Part shown: piece by piece, positions 8,571 to 16,704 of the stretch
How positions within the stretch are numbered: position 1 is the first letter of the stretch
Layout: each line of letters begins with the position of its first letter
Origin: Pseudoalteromonas phenolica
Lineage (GTDB): Bacteria; Pseudomonadota; Gammaproteobacteria; Enterobacterales; Alteromonadaceae
DNA: 64,000 nucleotides
Assembly: GCF_005886345.1 (NCBI RefSeq)
Contig: NZ_PNEC01000054.1
Coordinates: 62,001-126,000 of the forward strand
Reading direction: 5' to 3'
Notes under the pieces: generated by a model
What the model was told of the DNA's origin: nothing
The model's input: the letters and a program-made list of their open reading frames with translations, nothing else
Databases searched by the model: none
Program-made: the position numbers and the translations under genes

Positions 8571-8611
8571 CAAGGTCGCGTCTTTACCTTTATCAGCTGA
8601 GTTATACTCGC
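8571..8611 (-). pseudogene. Degenerate tRNA-Gly 5' half, remnant 2
   Basis: Minus strand GCGAGTATAACTCAGCTG followed by ATAAAGGTAAAGAC. Compared with remnant 1 it has single-base changes in the D-arm (GCTC to ACTC) and in the spacer, which suggests drift without selection for folding. Confidence 0.72.
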
Positions 8612-8645
8612 ATTCGAATTTTGCTTTTACCTATCTAAGAAGAAT

Positions 8646-8721
8646 TGGAGCGAGTAACGAGGTTCGAACTCGTGACCTCGACCTTGGCAAGGTCGCGCTC
8701 TACCAGCTGAGCTATACTCGC
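8646..8721 (-). tRNA. tRNA-Gly (anticodon GCC)
   Basis: 76 bases, CCA at 8646-8648, identical in body to the other tRNA-Gly copies. No half-tRNA relic follows this copy. Confidence 0.96.
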
Positions 8722-8766
8722 ATTCTTCTGAACTAAGCATTAAGCAAGTTCTTTTTAAAACCAATT

Positions 8767-8842
8767 TGGAGCGAGTAACGAGGTTCGAACTCGTGACCTC
8801 GACCTTGGCAAGGTCGCGCTCTACCAGCTGAGCTATACTCGC
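8767..8842 (-). tRNA. tRNA-Gly (anticodon GCC)
   Basis: 76 bases, CCA at 8767-8769, same body as the others. It is separated from the next tRNA-Leu by only 22 bases. Confidence 0.96.
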
Positions 8843-8864
8843 ATCAAATTGATTCTAAAATCAA

Positions 8865-8951
8865 TGGTGCCCGGGGCCGGACTTGAACCGGCACGTCATT
8901 ACTGACGAGGGATTTTAAATCCCTTGTGTCTACCAATTCCACCACCCGGGC
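8865..8951 (-). tRNA. tRNA-Leu (anticodon UAA)
   Basis: 87 bases, identical in body to the copy at 8060-8146, with encoded CCA at 8865-8867. Here it is sandwiched between tRNA-Gly genes with no tRNA-Cys next to it, so the Gly-Cys-Leu unit was duplicated with loss of Cys. Confidence 0.96.
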
Positions 8952-8982
8952 ATCGGGTTCTGCGTTGCATGTAAAATCAATT

Positions 8983-9058
8983 TGGAGCGAGTAACGAGGT
9001 TCGAACTCGTGACCTCGACCTTGGCAAGGTCGCGCTCTACCAGCTGAGCTATACTCGC
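8983..9058 (-). tRNA. tRNA-Gly (anticodon GCC)
   Basis: 76 bases, CCA at 8983-8985. It starts the third copy of the 153-bp module that ends in a half-tRNA relic. Confidence 0.96.
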
Positions 9059-9093
9059 GTTCCATGTTGCTTTTTAATCTAACTGAAAGAAAC

Positions 9094-9135
9094 AAAGGTC
9101 GCGCCTTTACGTTTTATCAGCTGAATTATACTCGC
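9094..9135 (-). pseudogene. Degenerate tRNA-Gly 5' half, remnant 3
   Basis: Minus strand GCGAGTATAATTCAGCTG then ATAAAACGTAAAGG and GCGACC. It is the most diverged of the three relics and again lacks the 3' half. Confidence 0.7.
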
Positions 9136-9156
9136 ATCAATTGATTCTAAAACCAA

Positions 9157-9243
9157 TGGTGCCCGGGGCCGGACTTGAACCGGCACGTCATTACTGACGA
9201 GGGATTTTAAATCCCTTGTGTCTACCAATTCCACCACCCGGGC
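9157..9243 (-). tRNA. tRNA-Leu (anticodon UAA), copy nearest the promoter
   Basis: 87 bases with CCA at 9157-9159, same body as the other two tRNA-Leu genes. With the Cys and Gly genes that precede it in the transcript it makes a complete Gly-Cys-Leu unit. Confidence 0.96.
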
Positions 9244-9277
9244 ATCGGGCTGCTTACGCATGTGGAGTGTTGAGAAA

Positions 9278-9351
9278 TGGAGGCGGAACCCGGAGTCGAA
9301 CCGAGGTAGACGGATTTGCAATCCGCTGCATGGCCACTCTGCCATTCCGCC
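9278..9351 (-). tRNA. tRNA-Cys (anticodon GCA), copy nearest the promoter
   Basis: 74 bases with CCA at 9278-9280, identical in body to the copy at 8187-8260. Confidence 0.96.
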
Positions 9352-9365
9352 GACGTATAAAAGAT

Positions 9366-9441
9366 TGGAGCGAGTAACGAGGTTCGAACTCGTGACCTCG
9401 ACCTTGGCAAGGTCGCGCTCTACCAGCTGAGCTATACTCGC
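9366..9441 (-). tRNA. tRNA-Gly (anticodon GCC), first gene of the array
   Basis: 76 bases with CCA at 9366-9368. It is the first tRNA after the promoter at 9510-9537, with a leader of roughly 60 bases. Confidence 0.96.
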
Positions 9442-9500
9442 ATTCCAAAGTAAGTTAAGCACTCACTCTTTTATCATTTCGAGGCATACTGCCCTCTCAA

Positions 9501-9537
9501 CACGGACGCATTCTACAGATCTTTAATAATGCGTCAA
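9501..9537 (-). promoter_or_regulatory. Sigma-70 promoter of the tRNA array with GC-rich discriminator
   Basis: On the minus strand: -35 TTGACG (9532-9537), a 16-base spacer, -10 TAGAAT (9510-9515), then GCGTCCGTG. A GC-rich stretch right after the -10 is typical of stable-RNA promoters under stringent (ppGpp) control. The site lies in the gap between pgsA and the first tRNA, so the tRNAs can be made independently of pgsA. Confidence 0.75.
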
Positions 9538-9608
9538 TATAAAAAATGAATGTTTTTAATCGTTTGCTCAATTTTTATCTAAACTGCTGGCTATATAGCC
9601 GTAAAATA

Positions 9609-10154
9609 TCAAGATTTAATCAATTCCGACTTTGCCGCATTCAAATAGGCCAACATCGAAGTCACAGTTAACAAGGTTGCGATTGCCAAAAGCGCATAAC
9701 TTAGCATGGTCATCCAAGATGAGTGTTGCCAAATCAATCCAATAATGGCTAACATTTGTGCAGCAGTTTTAAACTTGCCCATATTACTAACAGCCACATT
9801 GCCGCGCTTGCCCTGTTCGGCCATCCACTCTCTCAATGCTGAAATCACAATTTCACGACTGATAATGATAAGCGCAGCCAAAGTAATAAAGATGTTTTGA
9901 TAATGGGTTGCTATGACAACTAAAGCCACACTGACCATGACTTTATCTGCAACAGGATCTAAGAACGCGCCAAAAGGCGTTGATTGATCGAGTTTTCGTG
10001 CCAAGTAGCCATCAAGAATATCGGTTACCGATGCTAGCCAGAAAATAAAGGCGGCAGCAAAAAAAGCCCATGAGTAAGGCAAATAAAACACCACTGCAAA
10101 AACAGGGATAAGTAACAATCTAAATGTTGTTAAGGTATTAGGAATATTCCACAT
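9609..10154 (-). CDS. pgsA: CDP-diacylglycerol-glycerol-3-phosphate 3-phosphatidyltransferase PgsA
   Basis: The protein has 181 residues, the usual length. It carries the full CDP-alcohol phosphotransferase motif DG-xx-AR-x8-G-xxx-D-xxx-D, seen as DGYLARKLDQSTPFGAFLDP then VAD. Four or five hydrophobic membrane segments follow the order known for PgsA. The enzyme makes phosphatidylglycerol phosphate in the inner membrane, the committed step to phosphatidylglycerol and cardiolipin. It lies 41 bases after uvrC and just before the tRNA Gly/Cys/Leu array, the same order as uvrY-uvrC-pgsA-glyW-cysT-leuZ in E. coli. Confidence 0.95.
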   Translation of the reverse strand: MWNIPNTLTTFRLLLIPVFAVVFYLPYSWAFFAAAFIFWLASVTDILDGYLARKLDQSTPFGAFLDPVADKVMVSVALVVIATHYQNIFITLAALIIISREIVISALREWMAEQGKRGNVAVSNMGKFKTAAQMLAIIGLIWQHSSWMTMLSYALLAIATLLTVTSMLAYLNAAKSELIKS

Positions 10155-10195
10155 AACTACTTTGTGTATCTTTTTTTATAGTGTTGCATGATCAA

Positions 10196-12019
10196 TTAGG
10201 CTTTGTCATGCAAATGATTAAATATCTTTTCAGCCATATCTTGGCTGATCCCTGGCACTTGATTTAACTGCGCTATAGTAGCCGATTTTACACCTTGCAT
10301 ACCACCTAAGTATTTTAACAAGGCTTGCCGGCGTTTCTGCCCGACTCCTTCTATTTCTTCTAACAGAGATTGAGTTCGCTGTTTTTGCCGTTTGTTTCTA
10401 TGTCCGGCGATTGCAAAACGGTGTGACTCATCACGAATATGCTGAATTAAATGTAAAGCAGGAGAATCAGAATCAAGGTTCACTGTTCGCCTGCCACCAT
10501 CAATTAATAAAGTTTCAAGACCGGGCTTTCGGCTTGTGCCTTTCGCTACACCGACTAGCAACGGCATTTTGTTATGAGACCAGTCTTCAAAAAATGCTTC
10601 AGCTTTATTCAACTGCCCCTTACCACCATCGATGAAGATAACGTCAGGGATTTTTTCCTCATCTTTTAACTTGCCGTAGCGTTTATTCAATGCAAATGCC
10701 ATCGCCGCATAGTCATCACCAGGCGTGATCCCCGTAACGTTATAGCGACGATATTCTTTATTATTTGGTCCACTGCCATCAAATACCACACATGAAGCAA
10801 TGGTGTTTTCACCCATGGTATGACTGATATCGAAACACTCCATACGGTTGATATCACTCAGTTGTAATGCTTCTTTTAATAATGCGTAACGTTTAGTAAT
10901 AGAATCTTGCGCGTTTTGTTTTACAACAATGCTGTTTAATGCATTTTTATTTGCTAGTGCGAGGTATTGCGCACGTTCAGAACGCACCGATGCTTTTAGC
11001 TCTACTTTTTTATCTGCCAGTTGCGATAGCGCATTAACCAGTTCGTTTTGCTCTTGTAACTCAAAAGGCAACACAATTTCTTTTGGGATCTGGCGCTGTG
11101 TGCCCGCACCTACATAATATTGACCAATAAACGATGTCACGATTTCGTCTTGCTGCGAGTCTTTGGGCACTTTAGGAAAATAGGTTTTGCTGCCTAATAC
11201 TTTATGATCTCGCACCATTAACAAGTGAATGGCACAAATACCGTTTTGCTGCTGGAAACCAATAATGTCTATTTCACCAAGGTTTCCGGCCACAAACTGC
11301 TGCTCTTGCATCTGCCTCAGAATCGCAATTTGATCTCGCACTTTCGCTGCGAGCTCAAAATTTAAGGCCATACTGGCCTGCTCCATCTTTTCAACTAAGG
11401 TCGCGATAACTTGATGTGATTTTCCTGATAAAAACTGTTTTACCAGCTCAACTTGCTCTTTGTATTCATCATCAGAGACTTTACCAACACAAGGCGCGGA
11501 ACAACGTTTTAACTGATACTGTAAACACGGGCGACTTCGGGCTCGATAATAAGCATCTTCACATTGACGCACGGGGAAAATCTTTTGCATTAAGCGCAAA
11601 CTTTCAGATACGGCTGCGCTGCTCGGGTAAGGACCAAAGTAATCCCCTTTTTGTTTTCTACTTCCTCGGTGAAAAGCTAACCTAGGATGTTTATGGCCAC
11701 TTAAGAAAATATAAGGATAAGATTTATCGTCTCTTAATAAGATGTTGTATCTGGGCTGATACTGTTTAATGAGATTATTTTCGAGAAGTAGTGCTTCGGT
11801 TTCAGTATTAGTGAGTGTTACCTCTATATTGGCAATGTTGCTTACCAGAACTCGGGTTTTAGCATCGGGAATATTGCTACGGAAATAACTCGAAACACGT
11901 TTTTTTAAATTTTTCGCCTTACCAACATAAATAACCTGATGCTGCGCATCATACATACGGTAAACACCAGGTTCTGTAGATAATGTTTTTAAAAAGGCTT
12001 TTGAATCAAATACTGCCAT
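10196..12019 (-). CDS. uvrC: Excinuclease ABC subunit C, UvrC
   Basis: The protein has 607 residues, close to the 610 of E. coli. Domains in order: N-terminal GIY-YIG nuclease (residues about 15-95, with EPGVYRMYD and IYVGKAKNLKKRV), a central cysteine-containing region (CLQYQLKRCSAPC), a UVR motif near 205-235 that contacts UvrB, an RNase H-like second nuclease (ECFDISHTMGE, IFIDGGKGQL) and tandem helix-hairpin-helix motifs at the end. It makes both incisions in nucleotide excision repair. It follows the response regulator by nine bases, so the two are co-transcribed as in E. coli. Confidence 0.97.
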   Translation of the reverse strand: MAVFDSKAFLKTLSTEPGVYRMYDAQHQVIYVGKAKNLKKRVSSYFRSNIPDAKTRVLVSNIANIEVTLTNTETEALLLENNLIKQYQPRYNILLRDDKSYPYIFLSGHKHPRLAFHRGSRKQKGDYFGPYPSSAAVSESLRLMQKIFPVRQCEDAYYRARSRPCLQYQLKRCSAPCVGKVSDDEYKEQVELVKQFLSGKSHQVIATLVEKMEQASMALNFELAAKVRDQIAILRQMQEQQFVAGNLGEIDIIGFQQQNGICAIHLLMVRDHKVLGSKTYFPKVPKDSQQDEIVTSFIGQYYVGAGTQRQIPKEIVLPFELQEQNELVNALSQLADKKVELKASVRSERAQYLALANKNALNSIVVKQNAQDSITKRYALLKEALQLSDINRMECFDISHTMGENTIASCVVFDGSGPNNKEYRRYNVTGITPGDDYAAMAFALNKRYGKLKDEEKIPDVIFIDGGKGQLNKAEAFFEDWSHNKMPLLVGVAKGTSRKPGLETLLIDGGRRTVNLDSDSPALHLIQHIRDESHRFAIAGHRNKRQKQRTQSLLEEIEGVGQKRRQALLKYLGGMQGVKSATIAQLNQVPGISQDMAEKIFNHLHDKA

Positions 12020-12028
12020 TAAAAATGA

Positions 12029-12679
12029 TTAGTTAGATGTGTCTATATCGATCATTTTATGGCGAATGGCTAAATGTGTCAGCTCTACGTCACCGCCAAC
12101 ATTTAACTTTTCAAACATTCGATATCGATAACTATTCACAGTTTTAGAACTTAAGTTCAGTCGTTCAGCAATATCTTGCGCTTTTTCACCTTTGGTGATC
12201 ATTAACATGATCTGCAGCTCGCGTTCCGAAAGTGATTGAAATGGATTTTCATCATTACGGCCACTAAACTGCGCGAGTGCAATTTGTTGAGCTATCTCAG
12301 GAGCAATATAACGCTGTCCTGAGTTCACAGCTCGAATAGCATTGATCATTTCATCAGAGCCCGTACCTTTCGTTAAGTAGCCCTGTGCACCCACTTGCAT
12401 TACTTTACTTGGGAACGGGTCTTCACAATGTACGGTTAATACAATCACTTTTATATCAGGATTGTATCGACAAATTTTCTTCGTTGCTTCTAAACCACCG
12501 ATCCCAGGCATATTCATGTCCATCAACACAATATCAGGGTTATTATCACGGCAAAACTTGACCGCTTCTTCACCCGTTTTAGCTTCACCTATCACTTTAA
12601 AGCCTCGAACATCATCTAAAATTCGTTTGATGCCAGTTCGGACCAATTCATGATCATCAACTAATAACACATTAATCAA
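12029..12679 (-). CDS. uvrY: LuxR/NarL-family response regulator, UvrY/GacA/VarA type (TTG start)
   Basis: The protein has 216 residues: a receiver domain with DD at 8-9, phosphoacceptor D54 (PDIVLMDMNMPG) and a conserved lysine near 104, then a NarL-type helix-turn-helix (SERELQIMLMITKGEKAQDI). In gammaproteobacteria the UvrY/GacA protein, phosphorylated by BarA/GacS, activates small RNAs that titrate CsrA. The TTG at 12677-12679 is chosen because homologues begin with INVLLVDDHELVR and a GAGGG lies eight bases upstream; a frame start at 12718 would add 13 residues. The link to uvrC supports the assignment. The partner kinase is not in this window. Confidence 0.9.
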   Translation of the reverse strand: MINVLLVDDHELVRTGIKRILDDVRGFKVIGEAKTGEEAVKFCRDNNPDIVLMDMNMPGIGGLEATKKICRYNPDIKVIVLTVHCEDPFPSKVMQVGAQGYLTKGTGSDEMINAIRAVNSGQRYIAPEIAQQIALAQFSGRNDENPFQSLSERELQIMLMITKGEKAQDIAERLNLSSKTVNSYRYRMFEKLNVGGDVELTHLAIRHKMIDIDTSN

Positions 12680-12805
12680 TGGCACACCCTCACAGAATAT
12701 TTTGGTAATCGTATTCACATAAATAGCAATTCGAGATTAACACATAATTATGTAAAAAATAACGAATAAACTTTTGTATTAGTTAAAAAATCATACAAAA
12801 GAACC

Positions 12806-12837
12806 AAAAAAGGCCAGAATTTAGCGCCTGGCCTTTT
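12806..12837 (-). terminator. Intrinsic terminator after the DAACS symporter gene
   Basis: On the minus strand AAAAGGCCAG, a ten-base loop, CTGGCC then six T. It lies about 30 bases beyond the symporter stop codon. Confidence 0.8.
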
Positions 12838-12864
12838 AATGCTCAAAAACAAGTAATTGTTAGA

Positions 12865-14013
12865 CTATTTGCTCTGCTCTGAAAACTTATTTACCCATAA
12901 AGCAATCACACCGTCACCGGTGACATTACATGCTGTACCAAAACTATCTTGAGCAAGGTAAAGTGCAATCATAAGTGCAACTGCTCCCTCTGAAAAACCA
13001 AGCATTGAAGTGAGTAACCCCAGTGCAGACATCACAGCGCCACCTGGCGCACCTGGTGCTGCAATCATGACCACACCCAGCATAAAGATAAATGGCAAGA
13101 TACTGGTAATGCTTGGCATAGACATCTCTGGTGATAACAACATTACTGCCATCGCACAAGTCACAATAGTGATAGTCGAACCCGAAAGATGAATAGTGGC
13201 ACATAGAGGCACAGAGAAGTTTGCGACTTCATCTTTGACACCATTGGCTTTACTTGCGCGTAAAGAAACTGGGATAGTGGCCGCACTAGACATAGTACCA
13301 ATTGCTGTAAAATAAGCTGGTAGCATGTTTTTCACTAATTCAATTGGGCTACGCTTTAGTAAAATACCTGAGCCAATAAATAATACCGATAACCACAACC
13401 AATGCATAACAACCGCTGCAACTAAGACAATTCCAAATGTGCTTAGTGTATCTGCCACTGTGCCTGCAACTGCCATTTCTGCAAATACACCTGCAATATA
13501 GAAAGGTAGTGCTGGAATAATGACTTTTGCCAGTAAGGCATCAATGACATCGCGACCCTGATCAACGACTTTTTGCAAATCTTTCAATGCCAGTTGACTA
13601 ATACCAATACCAAAAACAAATGCTGCTGCTAATGCTGTCATTACACCCATCAATGGTGGTATTTCAATATTAATAAAACTTTTCAGCTCTGTAGCTTGAA
13701 CAGCTTGATAAGTCGTATTACCTTCAAAAAATGGTACGAATGCGTTTACTAGCAAGAAGGCTAAAGTGCCCGCTAAAATAGTTGAACCATAAGCAAAACC
13801 GACTGTTTTACCAAGTAAGTGACCAGCCCCTTTAGGCAAACCAGCTATACCTGAGGCAATGAAGAACAAGATAATTAATGGAATAGTAAAACTAATTAAC
13901 TGACCTACAATCACTTTAAATGTATAAAGCAGTTCAACAAGCGGTAACGGTAGGTATGACCCCACCACAATACCTGCGGTAATACCTGCAAGTAACTTCA
14001 AAATTAACGACAT
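12865..14013 (-). CDS. Dicarboxylate/amino acid:cation symporter (DAACS/SDF family)
   Basis: The protein has 382 residues, somewhat shorter than GltP or DctA (420-440). It has about eight membrane spans and the SDF hallmark regions: a serine-rich hairpin GTMSSAATIPVSLRASK, the substrate and Na+ region SVPLCATIHLSGSTITI, and the C-terminal hairpin APGAPGGAVM followed by AQDSFGTACNVTGDGVIAL. Members bring glutamate, aspartate, serine/threonine or C4-dicarboxylates into the cell with Na+ or H+. The exact substrate cannot be read from the sequence. It is a single gene, divergent from the DUF5916-like gene, with its own terminator. Confidence 0.85.
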   Translation of the reverse strand: MSLILKLLAGITAGIVVGSYLPLPLVELLYTFKVIVGQLISFTIPLIILFFIASGIAGLPKGAGHLLGKTVGFAYGSTILAGTLAFLLVNAFVPFFEGNTTYQAVQATELKSFINIEIPPLMGVMTALAAAFVFGIGISQLALKDLQKVVDQGRDVIDALLAKVIIPALPFYIAGVFAEMAVAGTVADTLSTFGIVLVAAVVMHWLWLSVLFIGSGILLKRSPIELVKNMLPAYFTAIGTMSSAATIPVSLRASKANGVKDEVANFSVPLCATIHLSGSTITIVTCAMAVMLLSPEMSMPSITSILPFIFMLGVVMIAAPGAPGGAVMSALGLLTSMLGFSEGAVALMIALYLAQDSFGTACNVTGDGVIALWVNKFSEQSK

Positions 14014-14223
14014 GAGTATTCCTTGATAAAAACGATGCGCTGTTTTAACACGTTTTGACCTTTGATTGTTATAAATTCGTTATTCTTCTACAGAATTTAT
14101 CTATTAGGTACAGTCATGATCACTTAACTTAAAAAATGGTGCCTCTAACGATTAAGCATTGTTAACAAACCTAGAGTACTATTTAATTTATGCTAATTTA
14201 TCGTGCAATAAAATAACGCCATA

Positions 14224-16563
14224 ATGTTTAAAACTTCACTTTCTATTATTTCAGCAGCATTACTCTCTGTGTCTTCTCACTCTTATGCCAATGAATCTCT
14301 ACCTTATATTAACGTTGCAGCTAAAATTGATGGCAAACTGGACGAAGCAGTTTGGCATCAAGCAAAAAAAATTAAGATCAATAATGTAACTTGGCCTCAA
14401 GAAAATGCTGTTAGCCCAGTAGAGACAACGGCTTATGTTTATGAAAATGGCTCATCGTTATTCATTGCTTTTGATGCAAAAGATCCGAACCCAGAGCTCA
14501 TTCGTGCTTTTTACCGTGATAGAGATGCTGCCTGGAATGACGATTTAGTAGGCATAAAAATAGACTCTTTTAACAATAGCCTAAGCGCTTATCAGTTATT
14601 CATAAACCCACTTGGGGTGCAACAGGATTCAATCGAAAATGAGCTGACTAAACGTGAGGACAGCTCTTGGAATGGGATCTGGGACAGTGCGGGGAGTATT
14701 CACGAAAGTGGTTACTTTGTTGAAGTAGAAGTCCCGCTCCGAGTTTTAAACTTTGATGACAGCATCAAAACAAAAACCATGGCTATGGAATTTGTACGCT
14801 TCTACCCTCGAGACCAAAGGTTGCGCATTTCTAATATGCAAATTGAGCACGCTAACAATTGCTGGATTTGTCAAATGCCTGAATATTCAGGATTTGAGCA
14901 AGCAAAGCAAAGTAGCAAAGTCGCCTTGATCCCTTCACTCGTTGCGAGTAAACAACAAACAAGGGATATCGACGGCAGTGAGGCTGGAGAATGGCAGGAT
15001 GAAGACAATGTCGAACCAAGTTTAGATGTTAAATGGGCCATTACCCCTGATATGACTTTAAACGCCACATTAAATCCTGATTTTTCTCAAGTAGAAGCTG
15101 ATACAGGCCAGTTAAGCGTTAACAACAGCTTTAGTTTATTCTTTCCAGAGAAGCGTTCATTCTTTTTGGATAATGCAGATTATTTCTCATCTCACTTGAA
15201 CCTGATCCATACGCGAAATATAGCTGCCCCAGACTATGGAATAAAGTTTACAAGTAGCAAGCAAGGTCATACTGTCGGTGCATTTGTCGCAAACGATGAC
15301 AAACTGAATGTCATGATCCCTGGTAATTTAGGTTCACGCGTTGTTTCGTTTGATAAAAAAAGTGAAAACCTTGCCCTGCGATATCGCTATGACTTTAACT
15401 CTAAACTTTCCGTCGGTACCACTACAACAGCTAGACAAAGTGATGATTATAATAACCAAGTAATAAGTTTAGACAGTAAGTATAAACTCACTAATAACGA
15501 TGTATTCAAAGCACAAGTACTCATTTCTGATACTGACTATACACAAGCTTTTGTCGATGAGCTGTGCGATGGCGAACAAGGTGATTGCCAAAAACCTTCT
15601 CTGCCTGAATGCGAAATCAATTCAGACTGTGACTTAAATGAAAGTACGCTGCGCGTTCTTAATGAAGATGATCAAAAAGGGCTAGGTTACTACCTAAACT
15701 ATGAACACAATGAAAAGCATTGGCGTGCATTCACTAGCTATCAATATCGAGATAAAGGCCTGCGCTCTGATTTGGGTTTTATGTCGCAAATCGACTTCAA
15801 TAAATTTTTAGCCGGTTACGAGTATCGTTGGTATGGCGATGAGAGTACTTGGTGGAACCGTGCCAACTGGTACACCGACTGGGATATTACGCATAACGAC
15901 AATGACGAGTTGTTAGAGAAAGAAGTACAAACTAACTTCTCTATTAATGGCCCACTACAAAGCCGCATTAACACAGGTGTTGAACATAGAAAGCGCACCG
16001 GTCTTCGCCATAACGAAGCAAGTCTTGCTGTTGATGGAAACACAGATTTGTTTACCGAAAACAATCTGTGGACTTACATGGAAATGAAGCCTGTATCTGG
16101 AGTTTTTACCAGTCTTAATATCAGTACAGGTAATAAAATTGATCTTGCAAACAACCGCCTAGGTGAAGAGTTCAGAGTACGACCAGTTATCAATCTGAAT
16201 TTAGGCAAGCATTTTGAGTTACGATTCAGACATACTTACCAAACATTAGAAGCAGATGGCGCTGATGTATTCACAGCTAACCTGACTGATGTGAGAGTGA
16301 CTTATCAGTTTAATTTAAATAGCTATTTAAGGCTGGCTGTGATCAACACAGATATTGAACGAAACCCAAGTAATTACATCGATTCAGTTGATGCAACTTA
16401 TAAAGGGTTAAGCACACAACTACTTTATTCTTATAAGTTAAACCCTCAAACTGTATTCTTTGCAGGCTTCTCTGACAGTGGTTATCAAGATGACGAGTTA
16501 GAAGAAATTACAAAGGACTCAAAGACTTTCTTTATGAAGTTTAGCTATGCATGGTTAATGTAA
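14224..16563 (+). CDS. Exported CBM9-like/DUF5916 beta-barrel protein
   Basis: The protein has 779 residues and a signal peptide ending SHSYA (residues 1-22). Residues about 28-210 look like a family-9 carbohydrate-binding fold (INVAAKIDGKLDEAVWHQA, then LFIAFDAKDPNP). The rest (about 230-779) resembles DUF5916, a predicted outer-membrane barrel with alternating strands, the plug-like NATLNPDFSQVEADTGQLSVNN and FPEKRSFFLDNADYF motifs, and an aromatic C-terminus (MKFSYAWLM). Its function is not known; exported-protease or polysaccharide-uptake roles have been guessed for relatives. A four-cysteine insertion at about residues 448-470 is unusual. No partner genes lie next to it. Confidence 0.75.
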   Translation: MFKTSLSIISAALLSVSSHSYANESLPYINVAAKIDGKLDEAVWHQAKKIKINNVTWPQENAVSPVETTAYVYENGSSLFIAFDAKDPNPELIRAFYRDRDAAWNDDLVGIKIDSFNNSLSAYQLFINPLGVQQDSIENELTKREDSSWNGIWDSAGSIHESGYFVEVEVPLRVLNFDDSIKTKTMAMEFVRFYPRDQRLRISNMQIEHANNCWICQMPEYSGFEQAKQSSKVALIPSLVASKQQTRDIDGSEAGEWQDEDNVEPSLDVKWAITPDMTLNATLNPDFSQVEADTGQLSVNNSFSLFFPEKRSFFLDNADYFSSHLNLIHTRNIAAPDYGIKFTSSKQGHTVGAFVANDDKLNVMIPGNLGSRVVSFDKKSENLALRYRYDFNSKLSVGTTTTARQSDDYNNQVISLDSKYKLTNNDVFKAQVLISDTDYTQAFVDELCDGEQGDCQKPSLPECEINSDCDLNESTLRVLNEDDQKGLGYYLNYEHNEKHWRAFTSYQYRDKGLRSDLGFMSQIDFNKFLAGYEYRWYGDESTWWNRANWYTDWDITHNDNDELLEKEVQTNFSINGPLQSRINTGVEHRKRTGLRHNEASLAVDGNTDLFTENNLWTYMEMKPVSGVFTSLNISTGNKIDLANNRLGEEFRVRPVINLNLGKHFELRFRHTYQTLEADGADVFTANLTDVRVTYQFNLNSYLRLAVINTDIERNPSNYIDSVDATYKGLSTQLLYSYKLNPQTVFFAGFSDSGYQDDELEEITKDSKTFFMKFSYAWLM

Positions 16564-16598
16564 TGTAAAGCATATAAAACAAACTTTTTATACTTTTC

Positions 16599-16630
16599 GG
16601 CTATAAGCATATTTGATATATCTTATAGCC
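16599..16630. terminator. Inverted repeat after the DUF5916-like gene, possible terminator
   Basis: GGCTATAAG and CTTATAGCC form a perfect nine-base stem around an AT-rich loop. There is no clear T-run on the plus strand, so termination is only possible. Confidence 0.4.
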
Positions 16631-16704
16631 AATCTTTCCTTCTGTTTTTGTTCGACCTCAGTAAAGTGAACACTAATTAAATCTAGATCATGAAAGAGAA
16701 CACA

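Noticed and set aside
8060..9441. Regular near-identical repeats that could suggest a CRISPR array
   Set aside because: The repeats are 74-87 bases, fold as tRNAs with CCA ends, and have irregular spacers; no cas gene is present.
8027..9462. Several open frames of 62-127 codons on both strands in the tRNA region, with repeated segments in their translations
   Set aside because: They are read-through of identical tRNA genes and spacers; the shared peptides come from the repeated tRNA sequence, not from protein genes.
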